DNA of 64,000 nucleotides, from assembly GCA_040954595.2 (NCBI GenBank), contig CM082577.2:4092001-4156000 (forward strand), read 5' to 3'. The translations under genes were made by a program, and so were the position numbers. Positions 41,934 to 54,000 of this stretch are shown in pieces. How positions within the stretch are numbered: position 1 is the first letter of the stretch; each line of letters opens with the position of its first letter. This stretch comes from Balanoglossus misakiensis. Lineage: Eukaryota; Hemichordata. The notes below the pieces were generated by a model. It worked only from the letters and a program-made list of their open reading frames with translations. It was not told the origin of the DNA and made no database searches.

Positions 41934-43706
41934 GTTGTACAGTGTAAACACCATTTTTGCAGACGACACGTCCGATCCACGCGCCGGACGGACCATTTTA
42001 ACACAAGTTTCCAAGTTTTAAGTTCATTTTATGGATTCTCAAAATAAAAATCAACAGGCTAGCTATAGAGAGACTAAATTGTGGTCTATCAAACGTTACC
42101 TTCCGTCATTCTTCCGTTTATTCACAAGCTCAGTTCGTCGCACATCTTCGATATGCCCGCCATATATTCACGCGTCGCTCTCATTTCAGTTAACGAGTTC
42201 TGATTGGTTCATAGTTTTACACAGGCTGTTCCATCAGTCCGCTATACCCATCTACAAATTAAACTTTACTCAAAGTTTTCTGGTAACCCTCTAAAGACCA
42301 ATGTCAGGTCCTTCAGTCCGATGCTAATGTAAAACGCAAAAATGTTAAATAAAATAAAACAAAATATAATGTATTTATGTACTGTTGAGTGACGATGGAC
42401 ATAAATTGGTAAGTTCGCATCAACAACCAGATGCGCGGAAAGAATATTCAGAGAAAAAGACAATTTCGGTTCTCTCATTGACTTTTTTGTGAGACACGCT
42501 GCTCGATTTTTTGTCACGATCATATTCTGAGCGTTTGAGAGTTATATAATAGTTGGTGTACACTGACTGTTCCCCTCCGTTTTTTTTTATCTTTTTTGCG
42601 TATTTTATAATTGCTTCAAGTTGCACTGAAAAGTTTCGACTCATGGCTACTCTGAGTTTTCGAATTTCGTATCATAATAAAACTAAACCGGGAGGCGAGG
42701 GTTTTGTCGTCTCTAAGACAAAAAGACTTCTTTTCTGTGTTTGTGACTAGACAAAACATTGCAACAAGAACAACTAGAATCTAAATATCGTTTTTTAGTG
42801 TGTGTAATATACACAATGATATATGTGTGCATGTAGGGATAAATGATACAACGAATATTGATTCGAATCCCATGGAGGGATTTCTCCAATTATATTGCTC
42901 GTAACGTTGGGACCTACTATGAAACTCAATCTGTACTCTCCGGGAGTATATGTTCTCAGGAGAGATATTCTAGCCACGCGGGATTGTACGATAAACTAAA
43001 TACTGTAATACCGATTCGACGTTTACGACAAAAGGTGTACGGCAGCTCTGCAGCAAACAGTAGCCACAGGCTTTTAATACCCAAGTTCATGTGGTTCTGT
43101 TTCGCCTTCTCAATAGGGTCTACAAACAAACACGTCAGAGCAATAACTACACGCACACGTTCGAAGTGTTCCACCGTGGTGGCTATCGTATATCATCCAG
43201 TATCGTAAAGACAGTTTGGGTTGCCATGGGGACGTAACCCCAGCGTCCGGCCGTGAGGACGATGGTGGCAGTGGGCATGTGCCGCAACTGAACACAAAGA
43301 ATGATAAGTTTACCGGCCCCAGTTTATACTTGAACTACATGAATATGCGACAGTGCAGTGATCTCTGTACAAACGATTCCTGAAGAAGAAGAAAAACATC
43401 AAAGGCCCATTACTAGATTAGGTCCTAACTGATTTGACTGTTACAAATAGGCCTAAGTGAATGTGAACAAAATCCGTTTTAGAAACTTCTCCTGGGCAGT
43501 CTCCAAATGTGAAATTATAGGTGTGAATCTGTTGAACTTATTTTGGCCGCTTCATTCACATGTCATTAAGCGGCAAGCTGGCATATTCTCGATTGGCATG
43601 TCCATCTTCATGAATACTTAAAAGTGGAGAACGTACTCCTCCCCTTCCCCTACTCATCAGTGGCTGCGCAAATCAGTTTCATTTATCTAGTCCTCCGTCG
43701 GTCTTT

Positions 43707-43716
43707 CCTTTTATGG
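43707..43716. promoter_or_regulatory. CArG box (SRF site) upstream of the myosin gene
   Basis: CCTTTTATGG fits CC(A/T)6GG exactly. SRF binding to CArG boxes controls muscle genes across animals. It lies about 1.3 kb upstream of the myosin ATG. It is a motif match only. Confidence 0.4.
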
Positions 43717-44147
43717 CGATGTCGAATTGGATCACACATCGACGGGAGAATTGCGGCTCATTAGTTATGTGCTACGTGTTTTAGGATTGGGGCCCTGGAT
43801 CTTTGAAGTAAATTCATCTTTATCCTCAGCTGAACTGCTCCTTTAAAATTTCCAGCTGAGTTTAAGGACACCAGTACATAATGAACATCAGACGAGTCAA
43901 CACAGAAAGTCGCACGAGAGGACCAGTTAGCCTGGCAAAGTTAGATAAATCAATATATCATGCAATTTGAGCCGCAACGAATTGATCTTTAATTTTGGTA
44001 TCGTTGATTACTTTCCAATCACATAATTATGTTCATAGTGCCAATATGACAGCGACAGTGTGCCGTCCCCAGCAATTTCAATTCTCCCAACTATGTGCAT
44101 TCCGATAGTTGTGGACATTCTCAGTGACATACCAGGGGAGGGGCTTA

Positions 44148-44155
44148 TGACGTCA
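44148..44155. promoter_or_regulatory. Perfect CRE palindrome TGACGTCA
   Basis: This full CREB/ATF consensus lies about 870 bp upstream of the myosin ATG. Its function is not shown by the sequence. Confidence 0.4.
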
Positions 44156-45019
44156 CAGTCGGTAGACTTTTAACTTATTAAAATTCATGCAGATAAGCCG
44201 GTTTTGGGGCTTTGTCATTGGTGAGCGGTAATTAAGTAGGCGGGTTCTTTGAACCTCAACCAATTGTCTTTTTTCACTGAATAAATTGTGTTCCCCCTTA
44301 CTGAATTATACCGAAGGCACAAGTTTATATGCGGCATTGCAGTTGCTTTTCTGCAATCGGCAGTTTACCAAGCTGGTCTGCGGATTTCTGGCTGTTTCCC
44401 ATACTCTGTTCTTTTCATTTTAAGGTGTGATTTTTTTTATTCCTATTGTTCTAATATCGTTTCGATTGTTGCCGAATTAATATTTGTGTGTTCCAGATTT
44501 GCAGTATTGAGAATTTATTTTTTCCATCAATATTGTGGTGTATTTGCATGACACCGCTCTTTGGACTCACGATTGTGTATCGTTTATGCATGTAAATTTG
44601 AGGTCACTTCACTTTGCGGAGCGACACACTACTTAGGTGTTTTCGCAGCTTCAGTGATCAAGTGTGCCGTGTTTAATACCGAAAAGAATCGTTTTCGCGT
44701 TCTTCACGTCTTCACTGCAAGTGCAACAAGAGTTTGACATAACAAGCCTGTACACTGACATTTTCGAGGACCCTGGATAGGATTATATACCCTTGGTGGA
44801 AGGATACTGCCAGTAGTGGAGTTGTGATGTGTGGTCATTGATGAACAGGGCGACTCGTACTGTACTCGCGTCACTGGGAGTGAGGCTTGAGCAAGTTAGC
44901 GTACGCTTGTCACCCCTCCCACTCACCCAAAAAGTTATCTTGCCTCTGAGCCGTCACTTGACTAGATCTTGTATCGTGATATTTTGTAGGTGTCGGATAG
45001 TACCAAGTGAATCGCCAAC

Positions 45020-48000
45020 ATGGATGATGATCCAGAGCAGTATTTGGTGGTGGACAAGAAGCAACAGATGGTGGACAGCACCGTTGTCTTAGATGCCAAG
45101 AAAAGTGTCTGGGTTCCCGATGAAACCGAAGGTTTCGTCAAAGGCAAGATCGAGAGCACCAAAGGTGATATGGTGACAGTGATAACACCAACTGGAAAGG
45201 TATGTAATTGACATTCGATCGGTGTCATCAGTGTCTTTGACTTGTATCAATCTTACCGAAAGTCTCGATCGCGGAGTTGAACTGCACCAGCCAACACCGG
45301 CGTTCTTGTTATGCTAGTAACTTTTCATACAATAAGTCGCTTACGGTAATACTTGCGGGCTAGAGTAGCGTTTTCCTATTATCAGTCATTCATGCAGCCT
45401 TCATTCAAGTTTTTGATCAATAAATCTTAACATTCACGCTGTCTGCCATGGTTTTGACAGCCGATCATTATTTTTCCCCCTAAAAGTGGGTGTGTCCTTT
45501 TTATTGACATGCAACAGTGAGCGCTTTGAAAGAAGAACAATAGGTGTTAATGAAGTAATACCACTATATGTAAATCGGGGAAATGAAATGTAAACATTGT
45601 TATTATCTAGGAGTGTTCGCAAATATACTGAATTATGAAACATGCACAGTTATGTCAAATCATGTTACAACAAAAACTTTGTCCTTATAATTAGGAAATT
45701 AATCAAAAGTTACGTGTATATACTGTTACTAATCATAATGAAATGTAATACACTTTACTGCAATAGATAAACTATTTCATAACTTTTTTTTTATTTTTTA
45801 AAAACAGCAAATCACCCTGAAGCGAGATGATACTCAAGCCATCAATCCTCCCAAATTCGAGAAAATTGAGGACATGGCAGCTCTGACCTTCTTGAATGAA
45901 GCTGGTGTACTCCACAACTTGAAACAGAGATACTTTGCTGGTCTCATCTATGTAAGTTTTTCCCCCTTTTTTTTTCATCCTCTCCTGACCTGACATGAAT
46001 ATCTTGTCCCCAAGTTTTCAAGTCACCCCAGTGGCTGTACTATAAATCATGTGACCCCAGTCGGTACATCAATTCTGCCTGGATGACTGTATGCTGCAAA
46101 AATGACGTTGTTTATTCACAAGACTGGAATATGAGAAAGATGCATGCAAAGTCACGCCTCCCAAGTTGTCTTCGATTTAAAGGCGTCCACTGTATAGTGT
46201 ATGCGTGTGTGATTTCCTATTGGGTTTCTTACAGAGGATAAAGTTAAGTTGCCATTTTTACCAGGGGCCAAATGAGTCTGTCTCAGTACCTTGCTCCATT
46301 TTGACCCATGGTCTTAAACAAAATGTAGCTTGGGACAGGCGACTCTACAGTTAACCTTGGGTTTAAATAAGTAAAAATGTACGTATGACACATAAGGTAT
46401 TATAATATGTTGTCATGGAAACCCTGATGCTGGTCCTTGAAATACAGCGAGTGTTTGTACAATGGGCCTACGCTTTTCTGATTTTCAGTAATTCTAAACT
46501 CTGGTATCATCTGACAATAATGAGTGTCTAATTTGGCTTTGTGGGCTGGCTCATCCCAGACGCTCATCTTACAAATGAAGCGTCTTTTGGCAAGTGTCAT
46601 TGTAACGGCATACAAAGTGCTTCACACAGGTATTAGGTTTACAATGGCTTAAGTTATACCTACGTGTCATAATGCTGTTGAATAGTTTAAGAAAAGATCC
46701 ATGACAGTTCTTACAAGCATTCTTAACACCTATTTTGTAGTTAACATACAGCAGGGAGCTTTTTTTGTGCCTGTAAACAGCATCGCCCATTGACCGGGTG
46801 CTATTTCAGCCATTGATCAGTTGCGTTTCACTTGACCACCAAACAATGCACTTGGCGTATGATATTTCATGCACCGAGTGTTTTCCAAAGCATTCATTAC
46901 AAAGCCAACCATTTTGCATTCATTGCGCCTTGTAAGGCAGACGTGGTTGAATGACCAGAAAAGGGTAGGGGCACCCCGGTCATTCATTTGTGGATCGCCC
47001 GAATTCCCAGTGTAGTTACATTTCTCGGCCAACATTGATACAGGTTCACTTAGTCAAATAAGGCCGATTTAAAAGTCTGGGAAAGTGGTGGAAACATTAG
47101 CAAGAAGGGGGCTGGGCACACAAGAAACACTTAGTCAGTCAAGCCTAAACTATACACTGCCTGTTAGATAGACTGAGTCACCATTCACAGCAAGTGGAGT
47201 AACCAAATGTGTTTTATGCCTGGGGACACAAAAGTCTAGTACTTTTAATGTATATCATTAAGTTAATTAGAAGTTTCCATTGTTAGTCCCCATTCATAAA
47301 CATGGACCTGACTGTAAAAAAAAAAGTTGTGAAGCAACTTACAAAGCTTAATTGCACAACGTAGGAGGGTTAATTAATAAAGAGTCAGCATCCGGTTGGT
47401 GTTGTAGTATGTATCTACACATATACATGCTGATGGCCTGCAAAATGCCATTGCCAAGTCCCTTTTGAAGACTTAATTACCCCCCCCCCCCATCTAGAGG
47501 TAGCAGAGGGATAATTTGATCATCCTCAAGGGAGTCTTCAACCCAGCCCATTGAACCACCTCAGTCCCCAGACAGTCAGTGCATGCATGTATACAGTGTC
47601 AGAGAAACCAGGCCAGTGTGTATAAACAGATATCAACAGGGGATGTTTGCAGATCATCTCCAACACTTGATACCAGCTCAATATTGTCAAGCGTTCAAGG
47701 CCATGTACCCCCCAAAACCCAGTAGGGGGGATCTAAAATAACAAAATTAATGGCACTGCCAGATTTTTCAGGGAGATAAATGAGGTCAGGTCAACAGGGA
47801 TAGGTCAGTAAGTACACCAGAAGATAGGGTGACTTTGAACACTGAAGACCTTGCCTGAAGTGATCAAGCATCATCAGATCAAACCAGAATTTGAATGGAC
47901 AGTGCATCTACAGTTGACCTCAAAAAAGTTGAAAACAAATCCCCCCCCCCCCCAGGATTTCAATATTAAAATATGGGGAATATTGTCAAACTTTAACAAG

Positions 48001-51000
48001 GTGAATCTTCTCCTCCTCCACTTCTCTGAAAAGTACCGTAGTGTAGATTATAATTGATAGACAAGTGGAATTACTACTTCAGAGATCTGTTCAAAGGTCA
48101 GAGGTCATAGAAGCCTGGCAGAATGTCATTCCAAACTGAAGATTCCTTTAGGAACGGAGCATGCTCAGTGGAGGTTATGGATTCCTTCCAAAATATCATA
48201 CCATACTAGGAACATTTAATGACCACGTGCAGATGTAAAAACATGTTACAGTCTGGCAAACCCAATCTGAAGGAAAGAATGAAGATTTGCTATTTTGTGA
48301 CAGAGGTTATTAATGCTAAATTTTGTGCATTTGTAAAACATGTCGGACATGAAGTCTAAGAAATGTATGAAGTATAAATTGATTACACTTCAACAGCGTC
48401 ACGTTTTATATGGATGTTTAAAAGCAAGGCATATGAGATACTCAGCATTCCTTGTAAGTTCTCTTCAGACCCAGCAGTGCATGGATGGTATGTGTAACAC
48501 GATCCCTGGCACACCAGCGGTATGCAAACAATCCTATATATTTACTCCCTCAATGTTGAAATAATATTTGGAAAACATTGAAATTATAAGAGATATGTAA
48601 ATTTGGTGCAGGCCTATCATCAAACTTTGAGAAAGTATTGACAAAAGATAGCTGATATTGTATTATGAAGAGTATTTTTTTCAATTGTAATATTGAAAGC
48701 AGTAAGGGACTGCACATCTCAGTAATAATAATCTGCGGCCCATTGGGAACACTTGGTCATGTTGATCTGACAATTTAATAGCCAGGCACTGTTAAATATG
48801 GTCCCAGGGCTATGTAAACATAAATACATAAGGCTCCCCAGCTCAATTATGATAAATAAAGTAAAGTTACACTAGAAAGAGTGCTTGATTATGTGCAGTG
48901 GTAAACACTATTGACAGAAAAGCTTAGCTTTTTTTTTAGAAAATTAAAAGAAAAACTGCCAAGATAGAGTGAAAACATGGGGATAGTTTTCTTAGCTATG
49001 GCCAACTTGTTTGTACATTTGTTTTTGCTGAAATATAAAACCCCTCCACTTCCAACGAGTTAATCCTGTGAAAAATTAAAAATTTAACTTGGCAAAAAAT
49101 TGTTTCCAATGAACATTTTGATGCTAACGCTGTAGCATACCTGAAGCAGGATACTTCATCCCCATTTGAAGAATTCACACCAAATGTCAAGAAACTAAAA
49201 AGGTCATGATCGGATATCATAATGTTAATAATGCCATTAACCTTGTTATCCCATCCACATTCCAGACCCTCACGGAAAGATAAAATCGTCCTGCATGTCA
49301 TATCAAACCACTTTATGGGCAACTGGGGGATGGTGGGATTTGATATGATATGGTACATGTATCCCTTAAATGGCCAAAATTGTTTGAAAGTAGTGCAGAA
49401 CAAGATAGAGCCAGAAACAGGATATAGGCCCTCCACCCATGCTTTTTTCATCCTCTATCTTGAGGAGTTAGACTGAGTATGGAAATGAATCTCTGTAAAC
49501 ATAAAACACAATTCATTTGGCTGTTTATCTTTCAAAGTTCAAGCATATTTGCACAGAGTCTTATAACACAGCCTGTCCATTATCAGATGTGTGTAGTTGC
49601 ACTGTTATTTTTGATGGGCTACAAGATTTAATATATAGCCCTGCTCTGATAAATTATCTCTACACTTGAAATACTAACGTCAGTAGAAGATATGTCAGAT
49701 ATGTTTCGCAGTGTTACTGGTATGCGCCCCAGCCTGGCTAACGACTGTGCAAGATCGCCCCATAGAAATCCGGAGTGACGTTTGCATCCAGTTGTCCATA
49801 TAGGGAAGTTGGGGAGCTAATGATTTGAATGCTCTTGTAGTGGGCCAGTAGCCAGTGGTGTCTGTTAGCCAGGAATTTTTTAATTAATGAAATCCTGCTT
49901 TGCCTTGTTGCTGAATCTGGTAGCTAAGTGGCTACTGTGAAAGATGAGTGTGATGTGTTGAGACACAGATGGAGAAAGAATTCCCCAAGGTTGCTACGGT
50001 AATGTGTTGTCAAAAATGGGAGAAATAAAGATGAGGAACTTCATATTGATAAAGCTTGATATGAGAAACCAAAACAGCAATTTTCACAACAGTTACTGCA
50101 GACACAGTAACTTTACTTGAAAAGTGGGAAGTGTCTAAGAAACTACTTTGATATTGATCAGGCAGTGAACAATCTCTTGAGGGAGTGGAGGATCACAACC
50201 AACATCTGCATTTCTACTGCATCTCATCAACTGACCTTCCCCAGAGCGACTCTGCCAAATTCACTACTACAGTGTGACATTTACAAGACACTTGTGTGAT
50301 AATGTCCATGCCATTGTACTTTTAAGGGGGGAAGGGGAGGGAGGGAGAGGGGAAGGGAAAGAGATGACACTGACTGGTATGTGGCATCACAAATGTGTAA
50401 CATTCCTGGGAATCCTGGCATGCCATCAGACAAAAGGCAAGAAGCTATCTGCCAGGCTGTAAGAAATGATAATATCTCTGAGAGGACACTGCTCTCTTGT
50501 TTGATTTGTAGATTTGAGGTTCAAATAAATGACAGAAATTATATAATCAGATAGGTGTACATCCTGCGGCCAGTCTAAATTCTGTTATATTGTCTCAGGA
50601 TATCCAGGCAAAACTTTTTCATATGGCCAACTGGACTTCTACGTGTTCCATATTCTACAACCAGGCCAAATTAATATTGCATAATAATAATAATACTTAA
50701 ATGTCATTGGATTAAGAATATATGGCAGATTCATCGCAAATGAAAACTTGAGTATATTGAAGATTTCTATTTCAAAAAGTTTGTTTTTGCTATGGATACA
50801 GTCTCAAAATGCTGGACAGATCATATTGGCTTCTCCCACCTGTGCATTCCTGATCTGATTTCTAAATATTTACCTCATCTGATTACTACTCTGCTGCAGG
50901 GCGTCAGCTAACAACTAACAACCAGCAAACGTGCACACAAGTCAAGGTCAGAGGTCGCATAAATTATGTAACTACAGTTTGTTTGGAAAGCCAAAAAGCA

Positions 51001-54000
51001 TCCCTGGGTCTCTGGCATACAAATACACACGATAATGAAGTATTGAGGGATTAGGGTAATATGTGCTTCACCAGCCATACAAGCGAAGGGTCCTTTCTAT
51101 AGATTCCCTGAAAGCATCTGCATCTCAAGTGTTTTCTGTTAGATAATCACCTCTAAAGGGATTTGAAATTACCAATTTAGATTCAGTTTCTATAACAAAA
51201 GCCTGAAAAAGGGGTGATGTTTTGAAAAGCCCTTTCATATGTTAGAAGTTTCTGAGATGTACCTTGAAGGAGTTAAAAAAAGTTTATATTTCAAATTTTC
51301 GTTGACAATAATGTTTTAATAGTAGAGAACTTCTCCGTGCGTGACCTTGTATGTTAGCTTATACAAGTGTATGGATTTCCCACTGAAAGACCAATTGTTC
51401 TTGCTTGACGGGGTGTAACACCTGGAAATCAATTCGGAAATTTCCCTCACACTTTATATTCTGGTACATCTTGACTCTTTCAGCTATTACTGTATCAGGA
51501 AATACGATACATTACAATGACGGAAAATGGAATGGTTTCTGAAAATCCATCCCTGCACTTATCCCATGCCTCCAGTACTACTTCCAAGTTCATTCAGTGC
51601 TCCTTCCCCAAAAGTAAAGATTACACCTAGCACTTTTAGCATTGTGGCACACTTCAGACAGAAATTGTTTGTACCTATTGTGAGGAATATACAGTATTTT
51701 AACAAATGTAAGAGTGTCCCAAAGTGAGAGATCTTGGGACTATAATGTGGTAAAGTCTAATCTCGTTTGGTTGATATCCCATTAGCAGATTACCCTTATC
51801 TCTGACCCAGGATGAGCATACATTCATATCTACTGTAAGATTGGTTGACCACTGATGACCCAAGATAGCTTTACAGATCACAAACTGATTTATGGAACAG
51901 AGACAATCAAATTAAAGATGCAGTGATGGTAGTGTAATTGAAATTGTCACTGGTGAAAGATCAGAATATTTATACATTTTGTAAAAAGAATGGCTTTTGG
52001 CATCCACAGAAATAATTAACACTGAGTGCTTGTTATGTTTCTCTGTTTCTAAATCTCGCAATTGCAGTCTCGGAAACACTGCTGCGCTTCTGTTTCTGCC
52101 TGTCTTTTTGATGTAACCCACAGCTGAAGTCTTACAAATGTTTTGCGACATCAATCAGAATCAGGAGATGGGAGGATGCAGGTTCAATGTGGTTTGAGGC
52201 AGAAAAAAAAAAGAAATCCCTTCAGCGAATACTGAATGATCCAGTCAAAGAATGGATTTTAGTCGAGCATATCCCCTTACATGTAAACAGTAGGTCTGTT
52301 CATATGCTGGAGCATGCTTGAAGTGTGGCCCCAGTTCAGTGCAAAAGAAAAGAAATTCTGTGATTAGGCTGCATTCACAAACACCTCTGGAGGGGGGGGC
52401 AGGAGAATTGAGGGGGGGGGGATTTGAAAAAATTGAGGGTATGTAAGGGGGGGGATTTGAAATAATTTAGGGACTGAAAGGGGGGGACTTGAAAACTTTA
52501 ACGACTAAATATTTCTTTTGAGTCCACAAAAATGCAGTTTCGCGCCCTTTATTTTACAAAATTTTCTAATGTGGGAGGGGGACACCCCCTCCCACACCCA
52601 CCCCCTCCATTCATCAACACCTTTCAATCATTGACTGGTCAGGGGACTTGCCCCCACCCCATGATAACTTTGAGCGGCGACGGTTAAATTTGTCCTCCCC
52701 AACATACCGGTAGTTGAGTTAATTTGCTTTTGCCGGGTTTATTAAAATGCAGCTTTTGGGCTCTGTATTTTGTAAAATTTTCTTACGTGGGAGGGGGACA
52801 CCCCCTCCCAAACCCACCCCCTTCAATTCTCGGTTTACAATGTCTCCCAACACAGAATACAAATATATGTACTTAAAAAATAAAAACAATGTGCAGTTTT
52901 AATACCCACTGATGAGGGGAAACATCAGTTTCAAATTCTTTTCATGGGAATGCTGTTTTTCTTTTTACAAGATAGATAGGTGATGTGTTTTGCTCTGTGA
53001 AAGAAAATGGGAGGGGGGGATTTCAAAATTTTAGCAGTTCGGAAGGGGGGGATTTGAAAATATTGGCAGTTCGGAAGGGGGGCATGTGAAAATTAGCAGT
53101 AAAAAAAATTGAATTCTCCCGCCCCCCCCCCCCTCCAGAGGTGTTTGTGAATGCAGCCTTACCGTGGAAATGTCAATAGTAGTCACCTTTCACTGGTTAC
53201 AAGTAACCTTTTACCCAGACTGAGGGGCCCAATCATTAAAACTTTCTCCGGCAACACCAAAGTATGCCAGGATCTCGTTTCACAAGTAGGATAGAAAAGG
53301 GTGGACAATAACAAAGAAGGTGTAATTTGAATGAGGTTCATTCATTGCTTCTATTAAGTCAATATGTTTACAGACAATTGGTCTTAAAATGATGGAGTTG
53401 CTGTTCACGCAAACCGTTAAAAGGGCCATTTTTACCGATTTTTTAATTCTGTTCCGTAGACAAGGAGAAAATGCCTCCCCCTTGTCCTGTTAACTACCAA
53501 GGCTTTGCGGTGTCCCTCGACTGTGAGGTCACAGACCAGCTGTTCATGAAGGAATGTCTTCTGCCAGTCCCCGGCAAGTGATAGCTGTTTCAGGCGTTTT
53601 GCCTTATATGGTTGTCAACCATCCATGTTGGTGTTTCTTATTTTGGTCGTCTGGCAGCTCAAATTACCAGTGGGGCTGGTGTTAAAGTGATACAGGGGAT
53701 TCTGATCTGTAGACGATATCGGAAACGTATAATTTTTTTTAGTGTTTGCAATAAACCATCCCACTGAAATGAATGGAAGGGGGTAATTGAAACTGGACGT
53801 TAAGATTTATTGAAAGTATTCTCTGTTGGACTTCTTCATCTGAGCAAATAACACTCACTCTAAGACTTGTTCAATTTTACATGAAACAGTCAGAGAATTT
53901 CAGTACTAGAACTGTCAATGTTATCATAGGTCACTGTGCAGGGGAAAAACACGAGACATTGGCTTGGAACTCTGCCTTCTGCTGGAATTCAAAGAGATAG

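Larger units (their letters stand above)
41934..45019. other. Head-to-head spacer between MEI1 and the myosin gene
   Basis: About 3 kb holds the inferred promoters of MEI1 (minus strand) and the myosin gene (plus strand). It contains a CArG box (43707-43716), a CRE (44148-44155), an imperfect RFX-like GTTGCCATGGGGAC (43220-43233) and a TATATA at about 44784. A 3' splice site (TTTTGTAG, ending 44989) precedes the myosin start-codon exon, so at least one 5' UTR exon lies upstream. I see no convincing extra gene. Confidence 0.6.

Noticed and set aside
42858-42875. tRNA B-box-like GATTCGAATCCC
   Set aside because: No A-box or cloverleaf-forming sequence lies at the right distance upstream.
42843-43208. 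121-aa plus-strand ORF between MEI1 and myosin
   Set aside because: No recognisable domain, no supporting splice or promoter context, and equally long ORFs overlap it on the other strand.
43220-43233. Second RFX X-box
   Set aside because: One half-site matches (GTTGCC) but the other (GGGGAC) deviates, so I do not call it a site on its own.
44829-45092. 87-aa plus-strand ORF overlapping the myosin start
   Set aside because: It crosses the 3' splice site ending at 44989 and is in a different frame from the clear myosin N-terminus at 45020.
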